DNA of 64,000 nt from M55B118 sp964501715. Lineage in GTDB: Bacteria > Bacillota_I > Bacilli_A > Izemoplasmatales > Izemoplasmataceae. Below, in pieces: positions 15,978 through 27,192 of this stretch. A program made the translations under genes and the position numbers. The stretch's first letter is position 1; every line of letters begins with the position of its first letter. A model generated the notes under the pieces. The model ran no database searches and was not told where the DNA came from. It worked only from the letters and a program-made list of their open reading frames with translations. Location of the stretch: assembly GCA_964501715.1 (NCBI GenBank), contig CAZCTR010000005.1:1-64000 (forward strand), in the 5' to 3' direction.

Positions 15978-16053
15978 ATGACCCTCCCCCTCTCTTCTCA
16001 CTTTCATTGTATCATTTTATGTCTTTTTTTGCGCGGTTGGAGACAAAAAGAAA

Positions 16054-16071
16054 AAAGCTCCGAAGAGCTTT
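16054..16071 (-). terminator. terminator after pta
   Basis: Seven-base stem AAAGCTC/GAGCTTT around a TTCG tetraloop (minus strand), followed by TTTCTTTTTG. It overlaps the pta stop codon by two bases. Confidence 0.88.
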
Positions 16072-17026
16072 AATCCAAAACGCTTTGCGCAGCTGTGATG
16101 ATGGCGGTGTTATAGGCGTCTTCCCATGTGCATCCTCTGGAGAGGTCGTTCACTGGTTTGTTCAAGCCGGCCAGTACGGGCCCCATAGCATCGTATCCGC
16201 CCATACGCTGGGCGATCTTGTATCCGATGTTTCCGGAATTTAGGTCTGGGAAGATGAATGTGTTCGCATGCCCAGCCACCTTGCTTCCCTTGAATTTCTT
16301 TTCTCCGACTCCAGGAACAAATGCGGCATCGAACTGCATCTCTCCGTCAATCATGTATCCTGAATCTTTTTCTTTTGCTAGTTTTGTGGCTTGGATGACT
16401 TTTTCTGTGATTTCATTCTCGGCGCTGCCATTGGTGGAGAAGGAAAGCATGGCTACTTTGGGGTCAATGCCGAACATTTCTGCGGCTTTAGCGGATTCGA
16501 CTGCCATCTCTGCGAGCATTGACGCGTCCGGGTCGGGATTGATGGCGCAATCCGCCATGATGTAGCGCTCGTCATCCTTGACCATGAGGAAATACCCGAA
16601 AGTGCGAGTCACATCGGGTTTTGTCTTGATGATCTGAAGGGCGGGGCGGACGGTGTCTCCGGTTGAATGGGCGGCGCCGCTCACTAGACCCTGGGCTTGG
16701 TTCATATAGACAAGCATGGTGCCGAAATAATTGGGTTTCTTAAGCATCTCCTTGGCTTGTTCATAGGTGCATTTTCCGCCTCTTCGCTCCACTAGTGCCT
16801 GGACGAATTCGTTGTATTGGCCGAAAGTAGAAGGGTTGATCACTTCGCACATGGAGATATCGCCCACGATTTTTTCGCTGTCTCCGATCAGGATCGGTTT
16901 GATGATCCCCTCCCGACCAAGCTTTTGTGCAGCCTCGATGATTCTAGAATCTTCTGGTTCAGGGAAGACAATTGCAACATTTTTGCCTTGAATTTTCTCT
17001 TTTAGATTGTCAATGATGTTAGACAT
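16070..17026 (-). CDS. pta: phosphate acetyltransferase
   Basis: Converts acetyl-CoA and phosphate to acetyl phosphate and CoA, feeding acetate kinase for ATP. 318 residues from the ATG at 17026 (AGGAG eight bases upstream), the length of a short Bacillus-type Pta without the extra N-terminal domain. Seen: the region QGLVSGAAHSTGDTVRPALQ and the C-terminal FPDLNSGNIGYKIAQRMG signature. No acetate kinase gene is nearby. It is transcribed alone, with its own terminator before the lipid kinase gene. Confidence 0.95.
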   Translation of the reverse strand: MSNIIDNLKEKIQGKNVAIVFPEPEDSRIIEAAQKLGREGIIKPILIGDSEKIVGDISMCEVINPSTFGQYNEFVQALVERRGGKCTYEQAKEMLKKPNYFGTMLVYMNQAQGLVSGAAHSTGDTVRPALQIIKTKPDVTRTFGYFLMVKDDERYIMADCAINPDPDASMLAEMAVESAKAAEMFGIDPKVAMLSFSTNGSAENEITEKVIQATKLAKEKDSGYMIDGEMQFDAAFVPGVGEKKFKGSKVAGHANTFIFPDLNSGNIGYKIAQRMGGYDAMGPVLAGLNKPVNDLSRGCTWEDAYNTAIITAAQSVLD

Positions 17027-17146
17027 GACTATCACTCCTATCAATGCCATTATAGAAGATTTTAACGGGTTTTACAATCAGTATCATGTGACCGACAGGG
17101 AATTCCATGTTAAAATATGTTTGGCTAAAATAAGGTGGTGCACCCC

Positions 17147-17809
17147 ATGAAGAACATCAATACGCTTTTATTCGATCTTGACGGTACACTCGTGGATACC
17201 AACGAGATCATCATCCGCAGTTTTCTTTACACTTTCAAAGTCCATCTGCCGGATATCGACATCTCACGTGACGCAATCATCAATCACATAGGGCCTCCTT
17301 TGAATGTGACTTTTGGTCGCTATGTTTCAAGCCCTTTCAAAATAAGGGCCATGATGGATACATACCGCGAATTTTATCGTAACAACGAATTTGCCCATTT
17401 CAAATTGTACGATCATGTTCAAAAAACCTTGGCCTACCTGAATGAAAAAGGCTTCAATTTAGGTATTGTAACTAGCAAATACATGGAATCCGCACGTCCG
17501 AGCATCGAATTTTTCGAGTTGGGACGATGGATGGATGTCATCATCACCTTGGATGATGTCGAAAACCCCAAACCATCCCGAGAACCTGTCGACAAGGCGC
17601 TTGAACATTTTGATGATGTCGATGGCGCATTGATGATCGGGGACAACACTTCCGATATTGAAGCAGGAAGACAGGCAAACATTTTCAGTGCTGGTGTGAA
17701 CTGGAGCATCAAGGGCGCAGAAACACTGAAAAACGCAAAGCCTGACTATATGCTTGAAACCATGGCTTCCATCTATGATATACTGGATATAGACATTGAG
17801 GAGGAATGA
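17147..17809 (+). CDS. ppaX: HAD-superfamily hydrolase, PpaX-like pyrophosphatase
   Basis: HAD phosphatase of 220 residues. Seen: motif I LLFDLDGTLVDTNEIIIRSF, motif II/III region IVTSKYMESARPSIEFF, and motif IV MIGDNTSDIEAG. The sequence right after motif I (DTNEIIIRSFLYT) resembles Bacillus PpaX, which splits pyrophosphate, more than phosphoglycolate phosphatase; other small substrates remain possible. The ATG is preceded by AAGGTGG. Its stop lies two bases before the downstream HIT start, so the two form an operon. Confidence 0.85.
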   Translation: MKNINTLLFDLDGTLVDTNEIIIRSFLYTFKVHLPDIDISRDAIINHIGPPLNVTFGRYVSSPFKIRAMMDTYREFYRNNEFAHFKLYDHVQKTLAYLNEKGFNLGIVTSKYMESARPSIEFFELGRWMDVIITLDDVENPKPSREPVDKALEHFDDVDGALMIGDNTSDIEAGRQANIFSAGVNWSIKGAETLKNAKPDYMLETMASIYDILDIDIEEE

Positions 17810-17811
17810 AT

Positions 17812-18228
17812 ATGGATTGCATCTTCTGCAAGATCATCGATGGGGAGATCCCATCCTACAAAGTTTACGAGGATGAACATGTGTACGCTTTCCTCGACAT
17901 CACGCAAGGCACCAAGGGACACACCTTGCTTGTGCCCAAGCATCACGTCAAAAACATTTATGAACTGGACGACACGACTTCGCATCAGGTTTTTTCCACG
18001 CTCCCGAAGGTCGCGAATGCATTGAAAAAAGCTTTCAAACCCATTGGGCTGAACATCGTTCAGAACAACGACAAACCGCTCCAAAGCGTTTTTCATCTCC
18101 ACCTTCATCTCATTCCTAGATATGAGAATGACGGCATGACCTTGTCCACTATGGACCACTCCGAAGATTATGAGGACAAAGACTACACCGATGTCCAAAA
18201 GGCCATTCAGGACGCTTTCGACACATAA
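17812..18228 (+). CDS. HIT family nucleotide hydrolase
   Basis: Histidine-triad protein, 138 residues. Seen: MDCIFCKIIDGEIPSYKVYE at the N-terminus and the histidine triad HLHLHLIPR. The family hydrolyses or transfers from nucleotide-phosphate conjugates such as adenosine phosphoramidates. The second of two nearby ATGs was chosen: GAGGAGG lies six bases before it, while the first ATG (17806) abuts the ribosome site. Follows ppaX directly and ends in a strong terminator. Confidence 0.93.
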   Translation: MDCIFCKIIDGEIPSYKVYEDEHVYAFLDITQGTKGHTLLVPKHHVKNIYELDDTTSHQVFSTLPKVANALKKAFKPIGLNIVQNNDKPLQSVFHLHLHLIPRYENDGMTLSTMDHSEDYEDKDYTDVQKAIQDAFDT

Positions 18229-18234
18229 TGAAAA

Positions 18235-18263
18235 ACCACCGGCGCAAAATTTGCGCCGGTGGT
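18235..18263. terminator. bidirectional terminator between the HIT gene and pepA
   Basis: A 14-base perfect inverted repeat (ACCACCGGCGCAAA and its complement) followed by CTTTTTT on the plus strand and by TTTTTCATT on the minus strand. Confidence 0.92.
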
Positions 18264-18276
18264 CTTTTTTATTGAG

Positions 18277-19647
18277 TTATGCGAACATGTTCACCAAGGT
18301 TCTCACCATGGCTCCAGTCGCGCCCTTGTCTTTATTGAATGCCGTTCCGGCGATATCGAGATGGATCCAAGGGACACCGTCATTGACGAAATGTTCCAAA
18401 AAGGCGGCAGCTACGGACGCCCCGGCCACGGTGCCGCCCTTGTTCGCCATGTCTGCGCTATAACTTTTCAATGCGTCGCGGTGAGGTTTCTTAATCGGTA
18501 ACTGCCAGACGTGTTCTTTGGAAGCTTCAGCACTTTCATGAAGTGACTTATAGAATGTCTGATCATTGGTGAAGGCCCCGGTGATCTGATTGCCTAAAGA
18601 AGCGACAACAGATCCAGTGAGAGTGGCAACATCAAGCAGCTTCGTAGCGCCTTGTCTCTGTGCGTACCACAAGGCATCGGCAAGCGTGAGCCTCCCTTCC
18701 GCATCAGTGGATATAATCTCGATTGTCGTGCCTTTCGCGGAAGTCAGGATATCGTCGGGAACAATCGCTTCCGGTCCGATGCGGTTGTCTGTCGCGGCGA
18801 TCACGACGCTGACATTGACTTTCGCCTTAAGACTGTATAAAGCCTTGAACACACCAATCACAGTCGCGGCGCCGCCCATGTCCATCTTCATGTTGGGCAT
18901 GGATTTCGGGGTTTTCAGGGAATACCCTCCCGTATCGTACATGATCCCTTTTCCCACAAGTGCGATATGCTCGTTGTTTTCGGGGTCTCCCTTGTAGGTG
19001 AGATGGATGAGACGCGGTTCGTCCTCGCTGCCGAGATTGACACCGAGAAAAGCGCCCATTTCTAGTTTTTCGATGGCTTTTTTATCGAGGATGTCCACTT
19101 CCACTTGTTCCTTGTCTTTCCCCCATTCGTTCACTCTGTCTGCGAGTGTTTCGGCATCAAGATAGTTATATGGGGTGTTGATCATATCCCGGACTTCGTT
19201 GGCCGCAGCCCCGATTGCGAACCCTTTTTCAATTCCCTTTTCCGTGGTTGTATCTGCAAGATAGAAAAGCTCAGGAAAGCTTTTGGAGCTTGTCTTGAAG
19301 CGGTTGAAATCGTATCTGATGCGTTCCAGGTGCTCGAAAAGCAAGGGGATGGTCTCTTCGGAGAAGGTCTCGCTCACTACGAGCGCGTCCTTTTTGAGAT
19401 CCCGCAGAAAGGCAAGGGCCTTTTGTGAGGCGTTCCCGTCGACAAGAAAGGATTCGTTCACGACATAGACTCTGTCCATTTGGAGGTTCCTCAGGGTATG
19501 GACCGACGTGTAGGGTGCGTCATCAAGATTGCTAATCGCGCCATGCAATGCTTCATCGACATGCCTGACCCATCCGTTTTTCAGATTGTCACTGATGATC
19601 AGTATTTTGTCTTCCTCGGTAAGGGCGAGTCGTCTTTGTTTTTTCAT
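18277..19647 (-). CDS. pepA: leucyl aminopeptidase (M17 family)
   Basis: Cytosolic two-metal aminopeptidase that trims N-terminal residues from peptides. 456 residues. Seen: VGKGIMYDTGGYSLKTP (metal-binding Lys and Asp), MKMDMGGAATVIG, and the family signature STDAEGRLTLADALWYAQ with metal-binding Asp and Glu. The N-terminal third is weakly conserved, as usual. It starts six bases after the serS stop and is likely co-transcribed with serS. The usual signature begins NTDAEGR; here it is STDAEGR. Confidence 0.94.
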   Translation of the reverse strand: MKKQRRLALTEEDKILIISDNLKNGWVRHVDEALHGAISNLDDAPYTSVHTLRNLQMDRVYVVNESFLVDGNASQKALAFLRDLKKDALVVSETFSEETIPLLFEHLERIRYDFNRFKTSSKSFPELFYLADTTTEKGIEKGFAIGAAANEVRDMINTPYNYLDAETLADRVNEWGKDKEQVEVDILDKKAIEKLEMGAFLGVNLGSEDEPRLIHLTYKGDPENNEHIALVGKGIMYDTGGYSLKTPKSMPNMKMDMGGAATVIGVFKALYSLKAKVNVSVVIAATDNRIGPEAIVPDDILTSAKGTTIEIISTDAEGRLTLADALWYAQRQGATKLLDVATLTGSVVASLGNQITGAFTNDQTFYKSLHESAEASKEHVWQLPIKKPHRDALKSYSADMANKGGTVAGASVAAAFLEHFVNDGVPWIHLDIAGTAFNKDKGATGAMVRTLVNMFA

Positions 19648-19653
19648 GATGGT

Positions 19654-20943
19654 TCACACCTCATCCTTGCAGGGTATGATATCCGTCTTGAGATAAGGTC
19701 TCAAGACTTCCGGGACGATGACGCTTCCGTCTTCCTGTTGGTAATTCTCCAAAATTGCCACGACCGTACGTCCAACAGCAAGTCCGGAGCCGTTCAAAGT
19801 ATGCAGGTATTCAGGCTTCGAGTTTTTATCAGGGCGGTATTTGATGTTTCCGCGACGAGCCTGGTAAGCTTCTGCGTTGGAGATGCTACCTATTTCACGG
19901 TACCCTTTATAGTATGGGAGATAAACCTCGAGGTCATAGGTTTTCGCCATGGAGAACCCAAGATCCCCGCTGCAAATTTCAACCACTCGATAAGGCAATT
20001 TCAAAGCCTTAAGAACATTCTCGCTGTTTTCAAGCATGGTCTCTAGCGCTTCATAGGAAGTCTCCGGGCTGGTGAACTTGATGAGTTCGACCTTGTTGAA
20101 CTGATGTTGCCTGATGATGCCCCGGGTGTCCCTTCCAGCACTGCCGGCCTCTTGCCGGAATGCCGTGGTGAAGGCAACATACCGCTTAGGCAAGGCGGTG
20201 TTGTCCAGGATTTCATCACGATGCATATTGATGCCTGGCACTTCAGCGGTCGGATTGAGATAAAGACCACGCGCATCATTGAGTTCGAAGGCGTCCTCTT
20301 TAAACTTGGGCAATTGACCGGTGGCTTGCATGCTTGCTTTGTTGACAATGTAGGGTAGCATGACTTCCTCGTAACCATGGTCATCGACATGCATGTCGAG
20401 CATGAAATTGATCAAAGCACGCTCAAGACGAGACCCAAGCCCTTTATAGATTGTGAAACGGCTGGCCGCGACCTTCACAGCACGCTTGAAGTCCAATATG
20501 TCGAGGTCGGTGGCGATATCCCAGTGGGGTTTCACCTCGAAGGAGAAATCAGGGACTTGTCCGACATGCCTCAAAACCGGGTTTTCCGTATCGTCCTTCC
20601 CGACGGGAATGCCTTTGTAGGGAAGGTTCGGCGTTCTCAGCAATGTATCCTCGATGGCGCTTTCCAAATCGGCTTTTTCGTTTTCAAGGGCGCCGATTTC
20701 CTTTTTATTGTCCTCGATGGACTTGAAGATTTCAGTCGTATCCTTGCCTTCGCGTTTGTAAACGCCGATTTTTTTGCTGATTTCGTTTCTTTCTTTCTTG
20801 AGGGTCTCTACCTTCTTTATGACCTCGCGACGTCTCTCATCCTGACTGACGACCTCTTTAAGATACGAGAAATCCCCACCTCTTGTGCTCATTCTCTCGA
20901 TGATTGTTTCCAGATTGTCTCTCAAGTATTTCATATCAAGCAT
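19654..20943 (-). CDS. serS: seryl-tRNA synthetase
   Basis: Class II synthetase charging tRNA-Ser. 429 residues. Seen: N-terminal coiled-coil arm (about residues 30-100, K/E rich), motif 2 (FRQEAGSAGRDTRGIIRQHQF) around residues 260-280, and motif 3 (NGSGLAVGRTVVAILENYQQ). GGAGG lies seven bases before the ATG. It is preceded by a Ser-specific T-box whose promoter lies across the gyrA stop codon. pepA follows closely. Confidence 0.97.
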   Translation of the reverse strand: MLDMKYLRDNLETIIERMSTRGGDFSYLKEVVSQDERRREVIKKVETLKKERNEISKKIGVYKREGKDTTEIFKSIEDNKKEIGALENEKADLESAIEDTLLRTPNLPYKGIPVGKDDTENPVLRHVGQVPDFSFEVKPHWDIATDLDILDFKRAVKVAASRFTIYKGLGSRLERALINFMLDMHVDDHGYEEVMLPYIVNKASMQATGQLPKFKEDAFELNDARGLYLNPTAEVPGINMHRDEILDNTALPKRYVAFTTAFRQEAGSAGRDTRGIIRQHQFNKVELIKFTSPETSYEALETMLENSENVLKALKLPYRVVEICSGDLGFSMAKTYDLEVYLPYYKGYREIGSISNAEAYQARRGNIKYRPDKNSKPEYLHTLNGSGLAVGRTVVAILENYQQEDGSVIVPEVLRPYLKTDIIPCKDEV

Positions 20944-20973
20944 GGTTATGCCTCCTCATGAATCGATTTTAAT

Positions 20974-21193
20974 AAAAAAACCCGTCCCGTTTAGGGACGG
21001 GCATTAAACCCGTGTTGCCACCCTGATTGATGCGTTTGTCGCATCCACTCAAGCCGGATAACGTCCGGTGGCCGGGAAAGCATTAGACTTTCCGCTCAGG
21101 GGTGGAATTCATCCATCTACCATACCGGTTCGCAGCACCACCGGCTCTCTTGAATCGCATGATGGATTACTTGGTCCCTTCATCACTTTCTAT
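20974..21193 (-). promoter_or_regulatory. T-box riboswitch (Ser) controlling serS
   Basis: The minus-strand leader has AGGGTGGCAACACGGG (21024-21009), the T-box, followed by a terminator stem CCCGTCCC/GGGACGGG (21001-20981) and seven T. The specifier region reads GAAT-TCC-ACC, giving Ser codon TCC at 21106-21104, in the same context (GAAN-codon-ACC) as the asnS leader. The TGGC element fits the discriminator G of tRNA-Ser. Confidence 0.93.
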
Positions 21194-21199
21194 GGTTTG

Positions 21200-21228
21200 A
21201 GTGTAGCATGGCCTCAGGTCATTGTCAA
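21200..21228 (-). promoter_or_regulatory. serS promoter overlapping the gyrA stop
   Basis: Minus-strand TTGACA (21228-21223), 17-base spacer, TACACT (21205-21200). The TGA inside TTGACA is the gyrA stop codon (21227-21225). Confidence 0.85.
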
Positions 21229-23846
21229 TCAGAAGACGTGTAATCGAAGAGGTTCTCGGGTGCGACTTTTTCCTCGTCTTCTTCAGATTCGCTATTTTCA
21301 TCTGCAATTTGTGAGCTTTCCGGTTGCTCCGTCGCCTCTACATCGTTTTGGTTGTTCACTTCGGTGTCGGGGGAGACTTCCGGCATGTCCTCTTCATTTT
21401 CCTCTTCCTTGCGATGCGGAACCAGGGCGGTGCTTGCGACAGTATGGGCCTCGCTCAGGCGCATGAGCCGTACCCCTTGGGTCGCTCTTGAACTGCAAGA
21501 GATCTGGGCGGTCGGGATGCGGATCATCGTGCCCTTGTCGGAGAAAATGATGAGATCCTCTTCCCCGCTCACCCCCGCAAGACGGACGAGATTCCCGTTC
21601 TTCTTTGTGACGGTCAGGGTCTTGACACCCTTCCCTCCGCGGTTTTGAAGGCGGTATTCATCCAGGTTCGTCCGTTTTCCGTAGCCTTTTTCTGTGACGA
21701 CCAGGATATCCCGGATGGTATCGTCGACGACGGCGGTGCCGACCACGGTATCCTCATCCTGAAGCTGGATGCCGCGCACCCCTGAAGCTGTGCGTCCCAT
21801 CGGTCGGACAGTGTCCTCATTGAAGCGGATCGCCTTGCCGTTCGAGGCGCCGAGAATGATGTCCTTGTGTCCGTCTGTGTGCTTGACATCATGAAGCTCG
21901 TCACCGTCTTTGAGGCTGATGGCCCGGATGCCGGAGGAGCGTATGTTCCTGTAGTCGGCGACCGCGGTTCTTTTCACAGTCCCACGTTTGGTGGTGAAGA
22001 ACAGATAGTCCTGCGAGGAGTCGAAGTCCTTGATGTGGTCGATGGCCTGAAGGGTCTCGCCTTCTTCGAAGTCGAGAATGTTGACAAGGGGAAGCCCTTT
22101 GGACGCCCGTGAGAATTCGGGGATCTTGTAGCCTTTCACCTTGTAGACGCGACCGTGGTTGGTGAAGAACAGGAGGTAATCGTGAGTCGAGGTGTAAAGC
22201 AGGTGCTCGACCACGTCGTCATTGTGCATCTTGATGCCGGTCATGCCCTTTCCTCCACGATTCTGGATCTTGTAGGAGGAAGCATTCATCCGCTTGCAAT
22301 ACCCTTCCTGGGTGATGGTGATGATGACATCCTCCTCGGGGATGAGGTCCTCATCCTCGATATCAAGGTCATAGGCCAATGATATCTCGCTCTGGCGCTC
22401 GTTTGAGTAGGATGCCTTGAGGGTTTCAAGGTCCTCCTTGATGACTTCAAGCTGCTTGTTTTCGCTTGCGAGGATGGCTTCATATTCGGCGATGTTGGCA
22501 CGCAGTTCGGCGAGCTCTTCATCTATTTTCTCGCGTTCCAGACCGGACAGTTTGCGAAGCCTCATCTCGAGGATGGCTTTTGCCTGTTCCTCTGAGAAAC
22601 CGAAGGCTTCCATGAGTTTTTCCTGTGCGTCATCATAGGCTTTTCGAATGATCTCTATGATTGCGTCGATGTTGTCAAGCGCTTTGAGAAGGCCTTCCAG
22701 GATATGCGCCCTGGCCCGGGCTTTCTTCAAGTCGTGTTCAGTCCTTCTGACGAGCACCTCGATCTGATGGTTGATGTAATGCTCAATGGTCTCTTTGAGG
22801 CTGAGAACCCTGGGTTGTTGGTTGACAAGCGCGAGCATGTTCATGCCGAAAGACACTTGCATGGGGGTGAACTTGTAGAGGTTGTTCAGCGTGACTTCGG
22901 GATTCACACCTTTTCTAAGCTCGATCACGATCTTGATTCCATCACGGTTCGATTCATCACGCAGATCGGTGATGCCTTCAATCCTCTTCTCCTTGGCCAA
23001 TTCGGCGATTTTCTCGATAAGCCTGGTCTTGTTCACTTGATAGGGGATTTCCGTGACTGTGATCACGCTCTTGCCGTTTGTCTGGGTCTCTATTTCACTT
23101 TTCGAACGGATCTTGAAGGACCCGTTTCCGGTTTCATACGCTTTTCGCACGCCTGAAAGCCCCATGATGGTTCCCCCGGTCGGGAAATCCGGGGCCTTGA
23201 TGAAATGCATGAGCCCATCAAGGTCGATATCGGGGTTCTCTATGGTGGCGATGATGCCATCGATGGTCTCTCCGAGGTTGTGGGGGGGGATGTTCGTCGC
23301 CATTCCGACCGCGATGCCGGTCGACCCGTTCACAAGAAGGTTGGGAAATTTGGCCGGTAGAACGACCGGTTCGCTCTCGGTGCCGTCATAATTATCGGCG
23401 AAATCGATGGTGTTTTTCTTGATGTCCTTGAGCATCTCCATCGAAAGCTTGGTCATCTTCGCCTCTGTGTAACGCATGGCGGCGGCGCCATCCCCATCGA
23501 TGGACCCGAAGTTGCCATGACCATCAACCAGTGGATAACGGTAGGAGAATTCCTGGGCCATGCGCACCATGGCGTCATAGATCGCGCTGTCACCATGGGG
23601 ATGGTATTTACCCATGACGTCCCCTACGATGCGCGCACTTTTCTTGTACGACGCGTTCGGATAGACCCCGAGTCCCTCCATGCCGTAAAGGATCCTGCGG
23701 TGAACAGGTTTAAGGCCGTCCCTGACATCAGGGAGGGCCCTTGAAACGATGACGCTCATCGCGTAGCTCATGAAGGACGTCTTCATTTCGCTTGTGATGT
23801 TGAGGTCGTTGATTCTGTCAAATGTGGTGGGTTTCATTGCATCCAT
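21225..23846 (-). CDS. gyrA: DNA gyrase subunit A
   Basis: Breakage-rejoining subunit of gyrase. 873 residues. Seen: SVIVSRALPDVRDGLKPVHR, catalytic tyrosine in AAMRYTEAK (Tyr126), and a C-terminal beta-pinwheel carrying the GyrA-box-like QNRGGKG twice. The last roughly 60 residues form a strongly acidic tail (runs of E/D with S and N), resembling the regulatory acidic tail of some GyrA proteins. The GyrA box and its place right after gyrB near oriC argue for gyrase rather than topoisomerase IV ParC. AGGAGC lies eight bases before the ATG. Confidence 0.96.
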   Translation of the reverse strand: MDAMKPTTFDRINDLNITSEMKTSFMSYAMSVIVSRALPDVRDGLKPVHRRILYGMEGLGVYPNASYKKSARIVGDVMGKYHPHGDSAIYDAMVRMAQEFSYRYPLVDGHGNFGSIDGDGAAAMRYTEAKMTKLSMEMLKDIKKNTIDFADNYDGTESEPVVLPAKFPNLLVNGSTGIAVGMATNIPPHNLGETIDGIIATIENPDIDLDGLMHFIKAPDFPTGGTIMGLSGVRKAYETGNGSFKIRSKSEIETQTNGKSVITVTEIPYQVNKTRLIEKIAELAKEKRIEGITDLRDESNRDGIKIVIELRKGVNPEVTLNNLYKFTPMQVSFGMNMLALVNQQPRVLSLKETIEHYINHQIEVLVRRTEHDLKKARARAHILEGLLKALDNIDAIIEIIRKAYDDAQEKLMEAFGFSEEQAKAILEMRLRKLSGLEREKIDEELAELRANIAEYEAILASENKQLEVIKEDLETLKASYSNERQSEISLAYDLDIEDEDLIPEEDVIITITQEGYCKRMNASSYKIQNRGGKGMTGIKMHNDDVVEHLLYTSTHDYLLFFTNHGRVYKVKGYKIPEFSRASKGLPLVNILDFEEGETLQAIDHIKDFDSSQDYLFFTTKRGTVKRTAVADYRNIRSSGIRAISLKDGDELHDVKHTDGHKDIILGASNGKAIRFNEDTVRPMGRTASGVRGIQLQDEDTVVGTAVVDDTIRDILVVTEKGYGKRTNLDEYRLQNRGGKGVKTLTVTKKNGNLVRLAGVSGEEDLIIFSDKGTMIRIPTAQISCSSRATQGVRLMRLSEAHTVASTALVPHRKEEENEEDMPEVSPDTEVNNQNDVEATEQPESSQIADENSESEEDEEKVAPENLFDYTSSD

Positions 23847-23857
23847 AATATACGCTC

Positions 23858-25739
<1,882 letters not shown>

Positions 25740-25756
<17 letters not shown>

Positions 25757-26846
25757 AAGATTTCACTCCTTCGATTTGTCCCGCTTCGACCTTGAATAGC
25801 TGGTATGCCTCGAGTGCATCCAGATGCATGGCTTCAAGCGAGGTGCTCGTGATGAATATTTGGGAATCCTGGTCAAAGAACTCTAGTAGGTTCTTCTGAC
25901 GTTTGTCATCCAGTTCGCTGAACACGTCGTCCAACAATACGATCGGTGCCATGTGCCTCTTCTCTTTTATCAACTGGGAAACCGCTAGTTTGAGGGCTAA
26001 AGCCAATGTCCTTATCTGTCCTTGGGAGGCGGTTTGCATCACTGGTTTATCGCCAAAATAAAAAACACAATCATCGCGGTGCGGACCGATTGAAGTGCTT
26101 CCGCTCGATATATCGAAACGCCTTTTTCGCTCAAACGCATTCTTTACGTCTTCGGTGACGGAAGGCTGATAGGCGAGCCTCACAGTCTCTTTTTCCTCCG
26201 ACAAGGATTTATAGATGGCACGCGTTTTCTCATCAAGGGTTTCGATGAACCGCTTTCTCTCCCGAGTGATACGGGTGATGTAGTGTTGCATCTGTTCTGT
26301 GAGCACTTCAAGAAGCGGATCTTCCGTCTCGGAATTTTCCCGCATGACCTTGAGTTGTTCGTTCCTTTCCTTGAGCAACCTGCGATACTGGTTCAAGTGA
26401 TAGACATAATGACGGTTGAGCTGTCCGATCTCAAGGTTTAGAAACCGTCTTCGATCGGAAGGGCCCCCTTTGATGAGGTTCAAATCCTCCGGCGCGAACA
26501 TGACGACATTCAGGAAACCGACATAATCGGACAAACGTTTGTAATCCACATGGTTATGCCTGGCCTTCTTGCCTTCTTTGGAAATAATCAGTTCCAGGGA
26601 CTGATTCGCACGTTCGCTTTGCAATGAGGCTTTGATGGACATGAAGGGCGACTCGTGAGCGATCATGTCCCTGTCGGCGGTGGTCTTGTGCGACTTGGTG
26701 AGCGCAAGGGTGTGGATGGCCTCAAGTAAAGAGGTCTTTCCTTGGGCGTTGTCTCCAAGGATGATGTTGATGTGGGGGTTGAAGGACGTCACAGAGGACT
26801 CGTATAGACGAAAATGCCTCAATTCAAGGGTGTCAATCGTCGGCAT
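25740..26846 (-). CDS. recF: recombination protein RecF
   Basis: SMC-like ATPase that helps load RecA at single-strand gaps with RecO and RecR. 368 residues. Seen: Walker A in IILGDNAQGKTSLLEAI (about residues 28-44), the NVVMFAPEDLNLIKG region, the signature motif ASQGQIRTLALALKLA, and Walker B LLDDVFSELD. It has no strong ribosome site; its start overlaps the S4 gene end, so translation is probably coupled. Confidence 0.96.
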
Positions 26847-27063
26847 GTCTGATGGTGAAGGTGCCTTCGCCCTCGACTTCCACAGTATTCAAAGGATAGA
26901 GCTTCCGGCCTCTTCGGGTCTCCGGGTGTCCGTCCACTTTCACCTTCCCAGCATAGAGTATGGCTTTGACATCCCCACCAGAAGCGGCAATGTTTGCGTG
27001 TTTTAAAAACTGCCCGAGTTTTATGAACGGGGTGGTGATTTCGATGTCCTTCAAAACAATCAC
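26833..27063 (-). CDS. yaaA: S4-domain RNA-binding protein (YaaA type)
   Basis: Seventy-six-residue S4-like RNA-binding protein that typically sits between dnaN and recF in Bacillota. Seen: TPFIKLGQFLKHANIAASGG, ILYAGKVKVDGHPETRRGRKLYP, the classic S4 pattern. The start is a GTG at 27063 with a weak ribosome site (AAGAAAG). The upstream 60 bases are almost entirely A/T with several overlapping TATA-like boxes, likely including the promoter of this operon (S4-recF-gyrB-gyrA), because dnaN ends in its own terminator. In Bacillus this family is linked to ribosome assembly. Confidence 0.9.
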   Translation of the reverse strand: MIVLKDIEITTPFIKLGQFLKHANIAASGGDVKAILYAGKVKVDGHPETRRGRKLYPLNTVEVEGEGTFTIRHADD

Positions 27064-27138
27064 GCTTTCTTATATATAATATATACTATTAGTATTATAT
27101 AATATAATAGGTTATAAAACAAGTTTGAAACCAACAAA

Positions 27139-27162
27139 AAAGCCCCTTTTGACAGGGGCTTT
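27139..27162 (-). terminator. terminator after dnaN
   Basis: Nine-base stem AAAGCCCCT/AGGGGCTTT with a six-base loop; the minus strand continues TTTGTTGG. It separates dnaN from the S4-recF-gyr genes. Confidence 0.85.
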
Positions 27163-27192
27163 GGTATATGGGTTCAATATATCTTTGCTTGT

